Source of the DNA: Tetrahymena thermophila SB210
Taxonomy: Eukaryota > Ciliophora > Oligohymenophorea > Hymenostomatida > Tetrahymenidae
Length of the DNA stretch: 64,000 nucleotides
NCBI RefSeq assembly: GCF_000189635.1
Contig: NW_002476157.1
Location: 372,001-436,000 of the forward strand
Direction: 5' to 3'
This document shows, piece after piece, positions 38,345 to 49,482 of this stretch. The notes beneath the pieces were generated by a model, which ran no database searches, was not told the DNA's origin, and saw only the letters and a program-made list of their open reading frames with translations. Each line of letters begins with the position of its first letter. Positions within the stretch are counted from its first letter, which is position 1. Both the position numbers and the translations under genes were made by a program.

Positions 38345-39245
38345 TAAAGAAATTTCAATACAAAAAAAAAGTATTTTATTTGAACATTAAATATATAAAA
38401 TTAACTTAACTTAATATATTCTTTTTATAAAGTAAATTATGTTTATATCTTTACATAATGTTTAATATAGCATTAATTTTATCTAAATCTCCTTAATATT
38501 TTTAATGTGATGTTATAAAATTTTAAAAAAAAGCATATCTTTGAAACGTGTTTCATATTTGAATCAAGCAAATAAGTTATTTTGCTTCTGAAAATATAAA
38601 TTACTTAATTAATTTGTGAAATTTATTTAAAAATTAAAAAACTAATAAATTCTGACATTTTTTGTGTAAAAAGTGATGTAATTAATTTATATACTAATAT
38701 TAGGGTTTTTGATAGAGTTATTGAAATCATCAAAATCTTCTGATTATTTGAAGATATCTTTTTGCAGTTTTATGACTTTATTGATAGAAATATGTCAAAA
38801 AATGATTTTTCTGTATTTATTTAGCTTTTCAAAAAGAGTGTATTCGTTGATTTTAAAAACTCAATTATATTCTGTCTGTTTTTTATACAAGTAATTTTAT
38901 TGACATAAGTTTATTTATATTTTAAAATTTGATGTTTTTTTATATAATTTATAAAAAATAAATGGATAGATAAATATGATAAAACTTAAAAAAGTCTTTT
39001 TTTTAATTTAAAATATTTATAATAAACCCAATTTACTTTTTTTAAAATTCCTAGTTTCAAAATTGTTTAAAGAAATAATGAATTTAAAGAATTTAAATTT
39101 AATAAAACAATAATATTAGAATTTTTATGTTTTAACCAACATTAACTTATATAAATATAAGCAATAACTAACTAATATTACTTTTTATATTATTTATAAA
39201 AATTACTAAATAACATCATTAATCATTTTTTAATTTAAATTTATT
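38345..39245. other. Convergent AT-rich intergenic region
   Basis: Nine hundred bp between the 3' ends of ABC copy 2 (plus) and the paraoxonase-like gene (minus). AT-rich with no supported gene or RNA. Confidence 0.55.
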
Positions 39246-40433
39246 TCAGCTCTGTTTCTTGCAAACTGATATTGATTTATCAGAAAAAGTAGTCAAGAAA
39301 AGTGTTTCTCCTGAAGCAGAAATAAGTCCTCCAGCTAAAACAGCACTAGCTTTTTCAGCTGTAAATAACTCAGATACTGAAAGTTCATTTGTTTTTGCAT
39401 CAAACCTAACTGCATCAACTCCTCCCCAGTATGTTATTAAAGATTAGCTTCCAGGATTTTTCTATACTTACTCGTAAGCAGGAAGTAAGTTTTTTAAATC
39501 AAGAAAACTAAGAGTACCTCCTACCAAAAACTAATTTCTAACTTAATCAAAGTTTATATTATCAGCTGCAAGTCTAGTCTTGAGGATTTAAGATAGCTGC
39601 AATGAACCATCCTATTACAATTTGAAGGAGCGAAGTTCTCTTCCGAAAGTATCAGAAATCAAAATTGTGTCTTTTTAATCAAAAGCAACGCCATTCACCA
39701 TAACACCTTCACTACCTTAAACTATTTGGCAAGTACTTAAATCATTTACCTTAAATTAGCAATCCCAAAGATTTGATCCTTTAATTTTAAGCATTTAATA
39801 CATATTTTAAATTATCTTATTTTTTAGAGAAGCATGTGTTGGACCTTCTAGAGGGAATGCTACAGGAACCCAATCAGTAACTAAGAATCTGTTATCATTT
39901 AAGACAACTAAATCATTTGCAACTCCTGTAAATCTTGACCCTAGTTAAGTGTAATGATCATATTTTAATGATAATTTTCCATCATTGCTTTTTTAAATTT
40001 TGAAAACTTCAATTCTTTCTCCTTTTCCTTTGTTATATGCATGATTAGAAACATAAAAATTATTATCTCTTATGTATTAGCCATGGGGAAAGAAATCTAA
40101 TCCAGAAGGATATGAATTTAATTCTAGTCTTTCAACTTTGAGATTTCCAGATACAATACCAGTCACAGAGTAGCACCCACCTTTCTCTACTTATTCTAAA
40201 GGTACTGCTGCAAAATAAATTTTAAAAAGATTTGAATGGCAGCCAATTAAAGTGTCTTCATCATAAAAAACAGCATCTTCTGATCCAATAAGATTCAAAT
40301 CTGTTTTAATGTACTCACAATTTCCATAATACTTTGTGAATTCTTCCTTCTTGTAGCCAAGACCAAGGTCATAAAGCTTATATGCAATCAATATTATAAG
40401 AACACTAAAAGCTATTGTAATTTATTTAATCAT
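39246..40433 (-). CDS. Paraoxonase-like lactonase/arylesterase, membrane-anchored
   Basis: Intronless 395-aa protein. The N-terminus has a hydrophobic segment (about residues 4-17: QITIAFSVLIILIA) fitting a signal anchor, as in animal paraoxonases. Motifs at the positions of PON calcium ligands and catalytic residues are all present: GSEDAVF (Glu-Asp pair), FFPHGQY (His of the dyad), GVANDLVVL, VNGVAFD and AADNINFD (Asp-Asn). Further propeller features include LISDTFGREL and ITYWGGVDAV. The family is a six-bladed beta-propeller that hydrolyses lactones and aryl esters using Ca2+. The gene stands alone, convergent with ABC copy 2; no operon-like partner. Substrate unknown; lactonase activity is the most likely ancestral function. 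Confidence 0.87.
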
Positions 40434-41859
40434 TTTAAAAAGTAGATTTTATTTATTTTATTAAATTTTATTGTTTTTTGATATATTTTTTTCCCTTAAG
40501 CAATAGCTTTTAAAGCTAAATGATGATAAAAAAAAGTGTAATCTTTTTTAATTTTTTTGTAATTTAATAAACTAAAAAATAATAAAAGTTTTTTTGTTAA
40601 ATAAAAAGATAAATTTCTGGTGATTGATGATAATAATAATATACCGATTAGTATAATTTTTATATTTTGATTTTAAAATTTTATCAATATATAAATTATT
40701 AATTAATTTTTGATAAAATACTATTTTTTATTTAGTTTTTTATCAGATAGGTTTTAAAATAAAAAGCAGCTAATTGAAACTAATAGAGGATATTAAAGAA
40801 GTAATAAAATATTTAAATAATTGTCTAAACGAAAAAATCGATTCTAAAAAGCTTAGAAATCAAATAATATTATAAGAAATGTAAACAAATTAAAAAATTG
40901 TACTACTAAAATCAAATTTTTACTAAAAAAAATTTATGTAACTAAAAGTGGATATTTGAGTAAGATTTATTTCATTAAAAATTTTATTAATGTTTTTTGT
41001 TACAAATCAAAAGTAATTTTTATTAATTCTAATTAAATCTAATAAATCAAATTAACTTTAAACAAAGAAAACTTCTTTTATTAATCTAAAATTTTTTATT
41101 TTTATTTTTCTATCTGTCTTCTTTTTTCAAAGATATTGTTCTATTTTATTATATTTTTCTAAAAGTTATTAATGCCAATTAAAAATAGCAATATAATTTT
41201 TTAAATACAAATTTATTTTCTATAATAAGATAGTAAATTACATAGTTTATAATCTTGAATTTTTAATTAATAAGTATTATTTATTTAAAATTTAAAGAAA
41301 AGAAAATAATATATTGTATTTATCAACATAAAAAAATAAATATAATTTGATTTATTTATATTTCTATTTCATAGGATCAACTAAAGTAAAATATAAATTT
41401 TTTTTTATTTATTTGGCTTATTTGCATATAAAATGTAATAATTTTACTGAAATATAATATGTCATATATTTTTATTTAAAAAATCAATATATGATTTACA
41501 TTCATTAATTAAAAATTTTAAAAATAAAATTAATTCATAATTATAAATATCAAAATTAAAACAAGGAAAGAGCGTAAAGTAAGCATGACTATATTACATT
41601 GTTTTTTAAATGTGATTTGCTTTTATTTTATTTATCTTTATTTGTTTTTTATCTTATTTTTAATTGTTAGCTTTTCTTTTTATGAATATGTATGCTTTTT
41701 TGTTTGTTTGTTTATTTATTTTATGTCTTCTTGATTTATTTAATAGTTAAGTCTTTTTATTCTTTTTCTTTTTCTTTATCTTTTTATTTTTTATCTCTTT
41801 TTTAATTTTTTTATCTTTCTTTTGATTTTATTTATCTTTCTTTCTTTTTAAATAAAAAT
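40434..41859. other. Intergenic, AT-rich then pyrimidine-rich
   Basis: Upstream of the paraoxonase-like gene. From 40,434 to about 41,590 it is plain AT-rich DNA. From about 41,600 to 41,850 the plus strand is almost all pyrimidine with many T runs broken by single C or A. This tract directly abuts the GC-richer fossil region. No gene is seen. Confidence 0.5.
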
Positions 41860-43290
41860 AGGTAGGTGAACTCCTAAAACACCTCCTTTTTTGTCGCTTA
41901 GACAATTTCTTCATCGAATTGGGTGCCTATGGGAATAAGACAGGGTAATAGAAGAACGGGAAGAGAATTGGGTTTCTATACCCGGACCGCGGATTAAAAA
42001 ACTTATTTAAGTATCACAGAGAGGCAGCATAAGCACAAATAACTTGTGGTACAGACTTTCATCTTTCTAAGGGGAAAGGATCCGATCTGTGGTCTTCAGT
42101 TTAGAGCTCTTTTTTAGTGTTTCGGTTCGTTTTAATTTAGGGGTTAGGACTTGCTTTGAAATGTGTGGAGCATTTCTCTACAAGTTTTGCTGCAAATATC
42201 CATCCTGAATACAACTTTACTTGAATACGTAAATTCGTTCGGTTAGTATTCTAAAATGACAGCGTAAATCATTTTATTTTTTGTGGATGGAACAGCAAAT
42301 TAATTTTAAGGAGGCTGCTAAGAGCTTCTCCATGCGAAAAGTAAGCGAATTTCCTCAAAAACTAACAAGGTCTTGTTATTTTAATTATGATTCAAAATAT
42401 TCAGTTGACAAATGCTTATTAACCATTTTTAAAAACTTTTTTATCACCAGTTTAAGTAATAATCATCCCAAAAGAACTACTATACAGACATGAGTAATTC
42501 GATTTATTATTTTTTAAAAAAATAATCTATCAATTTTCACCGTGAAGGGATGGCGATAAGCAATTAAAAACAAAATCCGTTGAATCGTAAGCACGACGAA
42601 AAATATCGCTGGATTTAAAAACTTGAAGAAGCATATGCTCAAGTTAGAATCCTTGAGCAGAACTGAGAGGTTTTTTGCCGACCTCTGCAGCTCTAACTCA
42701 AATCTCCTAGTTCAATGATACATACACACTCCCATTTAAAAAACTTCATTCATCAACTGTTTGAATCTTAATCAAAATACATAAGATGTTCCATGTGTAT
42801 TTATATTTTGTATTTAGTTTTTTTCTAAATAGATCTTGTTGAATCGATTTGCTCACTCAATTTGGAAATGTCTTATTCCAAGATTGAATATTAGAAGGAG
42901 AAGAAAACTTGCATTCATCAAATGAACTACATCTAAGATTTTTCATCGGAGCTTTCTTAAGTGATTAAAACACTCTTGAAAGAGAATCAAAATCATTGAC
43001 GAAGTCTTTCGAATCCTGTAAGAGACTCTCAATCAATCAACTTAAGGAATAAGTAAAAAATCCAAGAGGAGGCCGTAAAAAACTTAGAATTCATCAAAAA
43101 CATTCATAAACCTACTTTAGGTTAGAGTTCCTCTAAACTGAAAAGTGCTTGTCCTATGCTTCATTGCCCTTAATATGATCTAGCTTTTTCCTAAATTATT
43201 AAGGAATAAAAATTATATAGAAACGTCGGGGAATTATTTTTTCCTTTTAATCAAAGATCAGAGCAAAGAAAATCAAAAAAAAAATTAAAG
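41860..43290 (+). pseudogene. GC-richer fossil region, broken coding remnants of unknown origin
   Basis: About 1.4 kb with much higher G+C than its surroundings, including patches such as acccggaccgcgg. Several plus-strand stretches are open under the ciliate code, near 41,867-42,160, 42,256-42,390 and 42,880-43,290. The last piece ends in a basic, coding-looking block containing a Cys/His cluster (CPMLHCPQYDLAF). The pieces are in different frames and look like a decayed gene or mobile-element body with several breaks. I do not recognise the family. A short inverted repeat, agaggt/acctct, occupies 42,666-42,686, and another hairpin is possible at 41,861-41,888. A long pyrimidine tract lies just upstream. 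Alternatives are a non-coding RNA gene at the left end or a young lineage-specific gene with unrecognised introns. Confidence 0.4.
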
Positions 43291-43725
43291 TGGGAAAAAT
43301 ATTTGAAATTTAATTTCATAAAAACAAATTTTCAAAAATAAATTAATATCTTAAAGTATTCTTTTCATTCATCATAAATAATAAATAAATAAATATTAGA
43401 ATCTTTTTTAATTTGTTTCATGATATTTAATATTTTTATTGAAATCCTTTATTTAATTATTAAATTTAAGAAAATTGCTTTAAATAAATTTATTAATTTA
43501 ATTTAATGATAATGCTTTAATTTAGGATTAAAAAAAATAAAATATTTAATTTTTTGAATATTTTTTATATTTATTAATAATTAATTATTCTCAAAATTTA
43601 ATAAATAACGAAGTGAAATAAAGTTTTTATATACAATTTAAATAATTAATTTAATTTAGAAATTATTCTGTTTTTTTGAGGAAGATTTTGAAGATTTTAT
43701 TGATTTATTATTAAATTAATATTTA
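43291..43725. other. AT-rich intergenic region
   Basis: Very AT-rich sequence between the fossil region and the 3' end of the WD40 gene. No gene seen. Confidence 0.6.
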
Positions 43726-46700
43726 TCAACATTAGAAATTCTTAATGAACTCGCTTGGTGCAAATACTCTAGATGTTGAATCAGCTGAAGTAGAAAGAAC
43801 AAATGGAAAGAATGGGTGGAATTTACTCAAAACAACTCTATCAGAATGATTGTTAATCTTAGTAACTATTTTCTCTTCCTCAATATTATAAATACATATA
43901 GATTTATCGAAAGATGTTGATATCATGTAATTTCCTGTAGGATCAAATTCGACAGACCTTTATTTTAATAATAATTAGCCTTAATAGATAACTAATTTAT
44001 TTTTTACCTGCAATCTGCTGTATGATTTTTTATTTCATAAAGGCTCCTTGAAGGGTTATTGAGGTCCCAAACAGAAACTAAACCGTTTGTGTGTGCAACA
44101 CAAGCTGTGTTTTCATTTACTGCACTCTTTTAAATAAATTACAAAAAATTATAAAATTTAGAATTCAATTTAGCTTTACCTTGATTTGCTTTTTCGAAAA
44201 TTTAAGAAGATTTTTAAGATTTGTGTTACTAAATCCATTATTGAGATTGACATAATTTAGTTAGTCGTATTTTTTATTTGTTAAATCGATGCATCTAATT
44301 TATTTATTGGCCTTCAAATCCCATACTCTTAAAGTATTGTCTTTGCTTACACTAACTAATGTGTTGCCTTCACCGTCTATCTAATAGAAGGAGTAAAAAA
44401 TTTAATATAATTTATTACAAAATTGATTTATTTTACATCTAATGAATTAATAGCATTTGTGTGACCATCTAATTTACCTAATAGACATTTTTTTTCTAAA
44501 TCCCAAATCATTATAGAAGTATCAGGTAGTCCAGCAGAATAAATTTAAGTTGAATCTGGATGAAATCTTAGAGTTCTTACTATTCCTTTATGTCCATTTA
44601 ATGTTACTGTTTTGAATTCTTTCTCTAAATTTTCACTTTAGAAAGTAGGAACTCTGATTACTTTAATAGTCATATCAAGAGATCCAGTGGCTATAAATTA
44701 TTTATCTCCTATTGTTTTGCTCCAGTCAATAGTATAGATAGATCCATCATGGTGGTTTTTCTTTTCCCAAATTGGAAAAGACGTTTCATTCTAGTAAAAA
44801 ATTTTAATTAATTTTTAATTAAATTGTTTAATAAAATACTTTTCTGTAGTTTTTAACTATTTCTTTTATTGAAAAACATTTAATAGATTTAGAATTTGTT
44901 CCTAAAGCAAAAAATTCTCCATCAGGGCTGAATTACGCCGTTCTTATAGGCTGGCTATCTTGAATCTAACAAACTTCAATTAATTCTGTATAATCCTTTT
45001 AAAAAAGCATTCATTTAAAAATTTTTTAGAAACGAAAATACTTACATAAGAAAAAATGCGTTGTGATTCTTAAAGATTTTAATTGTGATTCTTCTGGTGA
45101 GATGTATTAGAGAAGTTTCCTTTATTTTACAATTAGCCTTGATAGTTTAAGTTATTTGTTTACTAATTATGCTGCCATGTTTAACTCTTGCTTTACTATG
45201 GCTGCTTGACTTAACTATACTAACCTTATTTACCTTTTTGTTAATAATTAATTTATAAAATGTAAAATATTAACAATTTTTAAATTTAACCAAACAAATA
45301 TCTATTTTTTTATTTTTAAATTAAATTTTTATTTTATCAAATGATTGAAAAAAATATTTTTGAAAGAAAAAATCAATTTAAATTACTTAGATCTGTTGTT
45401 TAATTGAAGAATTCTTTTGGAAATGAGTATAATTAAAAGTCTTCCTAATCTTATCCTTAATTTTAAACAGCACTGCCAGTATTAGATGGGTTATTTATAA
45501 ATGAAGAACCTTATTTATTTTTTGAGTGTTAAGAAACTCCACTTTCTTTTATTTAAGAAGATTAAGCTGATTACTAAGAAATTTTAGCACCAAGTTCGCT
45601 CAAATTATGCTAATTAATACCTTAATTTGACTATCTGAGCTTAGAACCGGTAGAGGCGGCAGATTAATTTAATGAATTCAAGTTACTTTTATTTGATGAC
45701 TTTTTAGTTCTCTCTTCGTAATCTTAGTTGTTATCCCCACCATAAAATTATTTTCCTTTGTTCTAAATAGTTTAGTTTTGTTCATCTATGAGTTCAGATT
45801 AGTTATATCCAAAATTTCTTGATTCTGCTTATGATTATTCTTAATTTTCTTGATTTCTATAGAAATTTAACTAGTTATGATGCTATTATTTGTATACATC
45901 ATTATCTTCTTCTCCTTCATTTTCTTGTATATCATCATCATCGTTAACTATATCTTCATCTTCCTGGTCTTCATCATAATCCTCACCTTCTTAATTCTAG
46001 TTGGTGTACTGATCTTCTTCTGATCCTTGTTGGTTATTAATATTTTAAAAGTTAATGAAAGGAATATCTTGTTTATGGTTCTATTTATTTCTGTAATGAA
46101 AGAAGAGCTGTTTTCTCTTCATGTTTTTCACAGAAGAGCTCTTAACCATATCTAAATCGACTGTTAAGAGCTCTGCTGGTACATTATTCTCTTGGTTTTA
46201 TTGATTTATAAATAAAAGAGATGCTTTTTTTTCTTGCTAATTGATTTATTATTGCTATTACAACAACAACTACTACTTCTATAAACTATTTTCTAAATTT
46301 TTATGAAGAGCTTGATGAGAATTATTACTTTCTTTTATTAGGTGATGCAACTAATTTTGTAGTTTTTTCTCTTGCTCAGATTATTAAGAGTGGGTTAAAG
46401 CTTAGCTCTTGCCTGCACCTTAATTATTATTTGAGACAGGTTTCAATCCTTAAACTTATTACTGAGGAGGCATTGACTAGCTGTAATAATTACTATCCCA
46501 GTTTTAGTTATTTCCTAAATGCTCGCTTTACACAAAACCTGGACCATAATAATAAGATGAGCCATCCATGCTTGGATTATTATTTGAAGCTAGCAATTTT
46601 TATCCCTTTATCATAGACCTGTTAGGCTGCTACCTAATTTTATTCTAATAATTTTCTAAAAATTCTGTTTAATGGCTTTCTTCTAATTAACTCTCATCCA

Positions 46701-47895
46701 ATTCCATAAAATCTAGCTCATTTCTCTTTATTTCATTTTAAATTTGCTGCAATTGGCTTTAATGAAGTTATGAATTTAAAACACTTTCATTTTCTATTTT
46801 ATTATTTTTTTAAATCACACTAAAGAAAGGCTTAGCTTGAGTGACAGATGTTTAACCTTAAATATTTACCCTTTAACCTTACTATTACTACTTTGCTTAA
46901 AAAGGAAAATTGACACTTTTATATGCATCAAATGCTGGAGTCTTATCTTCTTAATCTGAAAAAAAGTTTACTTTATATTTAGCAGCAGACTAACTTATTA
47001 TAGAGTCATCTAGTATAGATAGTTAATTAGAATTATTCTTATAGCACTCACTAATCACTCTTTCAAATTTTTATTTGTCCTTTAATTCGTTGTTTATTAG
47101 CTTTTCTATAATCTAAGGTAACTCATTATGGATTATATTTTCATCTTATTAACCAAAATTGTAAACTTCTTCAATACAATTTTTAACTTTTTCAAAGCAC
47201 TCAAGTCTACCCTAATAATTTGTATATTTTTTATTCAAGAAAAAAAGGAAATAGCAATAAATATGGATTTATTTTATCTATATCTTATTATTAGTGAATT
47301 TTAAATAAAATAAATGTTAGATTTATACCATTTCAGGAGACCAATTTGCATAATCTGGGTGTTCTTTTATATTTTCAATACTCAATAAAAAAAAAAGTCT
47401 TTTATAATTCTCTTTTGATGTAAACTATTAAATAGATTTTAACAATCTTGTCATAATCTAATAATCAGGACCAATCTCAAGTAACTCTAAAAAATATTGC
47501 TTTTTAATTTCGTACATCGCTGGATTCATTTTAAAAGAAAATTTTTCAATAAAAGGAACTAAAAACTATTCGCTTTCCTCGAATTCTCCTTCTAAAATTA
47601 GTTTTCTTAAGATAGCTAGTTCAGATGGATACTTTACTAAACTAGTCTTTTAAAATGAATTTATTAAGTAAAAATGCTAATCCATGATGCTTTATCTAAT
47701 ACAAAGCCAAATACTTTAAATTAATTACTTTGGTTTCTGTTTCTAAAGCTATATACGACTTAAATAATCCTCTCTCTTTTAAAAATTTCTTTAGTTAAAA
47801 TTGAAATATTAATATTACTTATTTGTAGGAATATTAAATGTTACCAATATTAATAGGTACAACTCATTGTCTGCTACTTAAAAATGAATATCCAT
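43726..47895 (-). CDS. WDR47-like protein: LisH, CTLH, Gln-rich linker and WD40 propeller
   Basis: Ten exons on the minus strand: 47895-47845, 47788-47729, 47646-47329, 47211-45387, 45233-45046, 44995-44840, 44790-44437, 44380-44180, 44126-44008, 43957-43726. They total 1,168 codons including the stop (1,167 aa). Residues 10-37 form a LisH motif (LYLLILKFLKERGLFKSYIA). A CTLH-like helical part follows (LRKLILEGEFEESEQFL, then YANWSPEMGRLECFEK). Residues about 150-800 are Gln/Asn/Ser-rich and disordered with an acidic run. WD40 repeats start near residue 815 (AQFSPDGEFFALGTNSKSIK) and end with HSDRVVLSKFHPFFPFVLST. The order, the NSK motif and the NWSP block match animal WDR47, a microtubule-associated protein of neurons and cilia. 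A role at microtubules or cilia is inferred from the family. Confidence 0.9.
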
Positions 47896-49482
47896 TATAT
47901 TTTTTAAACCTTTGAATTAAAATCTACTTTACTATAATATATCAGCTAGTTATAATGAGAATTGAATAAATAATATTATTTATTTATTACTAAATTATTC
48001 TATAAACAAATTTTAAGAAACAACTTTAAATAATTAAAAATAGCTTGAATATTTTTTAAATATTGATATTTTAATATTCTTAATGAGTAGTATCTTTGAT
48101 ATATGAAAATTATGGACAAGTCAATCAATTTATTTATATTAAATTAAATTATTATAAAAATTAATATTTATGCACAATTCTAAATATTGCAAGCGAATCA
48201 GTAACTTAATTGATTTTGTTTGATTGAATTAATATTTTAAATTTAAATGTTACTAGCATTCATAATCTTGCTGGAAATATTTTAAATTAAATATGATTTT
48301 TTACTTTTTAAATAAATAATTTCTTAATTTTAAATAATTAAAATAATAAATAAGAAAAAATATTTTTTTAATAAAATTAATTTCTATATTTCCATTTTTA
48401 TTTGATTTAATTTGATTTAAATATTTAATTAATTTAGATTTTAAATTATTTTTATTTATTTTAAATTAAAGGATATTATAAAATTTATAGGTTGCTATGT
48501 AATTGTAAAAATTATAAACCTTGATTAAAAGCTAACTATTTTATTAGTTTTTTTAAAATGATCCCATTTTTTTAAGTATTAATTGGGAAAAAAAAATTTT
48601 TATTCTGTTTTTTCATTTTTTTTGAATATTTATTTTTTTTATATTCTAAATTATTTTTATTTATTTTAAATTAAATACAACTATAAAATTTGTTGATTGT
48701 TACAGAATTTATTAATGAAAGAAAAAAAAATAAATTTTTGAATCAATAAAATTTGGTAATGTTAAGAAAAGATATTGTGTTAAGAAAGGATATTTGTAAA
48801 AAAGATTTATTAAAAGCTAAATATTTGATAAATTTTTAAAAATAGCTAATATTATATGTAAGAAAAAGTTGAATCTCTTGTTTAATCACCAATAAAATTA
48901 AGATGAAAATAAATTTGATTTAAAATAAAAATATTTGTATTATTAAATATTAATTGTTGTAAAAAGCTACATTTTATATTTATATATATGTCTGCTAATC
49001 GAAATATTGCTTTTAATTAAATTAATATCAAATATATTTACAAGACTTTTAGTAAATAAAAATATTTTTAATTTTTTTAGTTAGCAATATTTTTGGCATT
49101 AAATTTTTAAATATTCTTTTTTAGAGTATAAAATAAATTCTATGCTTAATTCAAATTTGAAAAATGCCACCTTTTTTCTTTTTTGAATTATCAATATTGC
49201 TCTATGATTATACATGCATATATTCAAATATCAATGGCTGATTTATTAGCGATAATTTTAAAACTCATAAATTTTTTTTGTTTAGATATTTATCTCTATA
49301 TCTATATTTCTAATAAAAAGTTGATAATTTATAAGCCGATAATTTATTGATGCATTATTTTTTGTAAAATTCAAATACGCAAAAATAATTAATTAATATA
49401 TTAACTAATTTAATAATACATCCAAAATACTCTACTCAAATCAAACTCAGTATTTTTAATATTAAAAAATTATCTAATAAAC
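47896..49482. promoter_or_regulatory. Divergent intergenic region, WDR47-like and kinase genes
   Basis: About 1.6 kb between divergent start codons, so both promoters should lie here. It is extremely AT-rich, with no distinctive motif or RNA gene recognised. Confidence 0.5.

Noticed and set aside
42281-42493. Standard-code frame of 70 codons starting at TTG
   Set aside because: It depends on a non-ATG start and standard stops, has no recognisable motif and lies in the fossil region; not supported as a host gene.
45046-45180. Start of the WD40 gene at an ATG near 45,178
   Set aside because: That ATG frame cannot be joined to the next exon without a stop; the alternative frame joins exons on both sides and connects to the LisH end.
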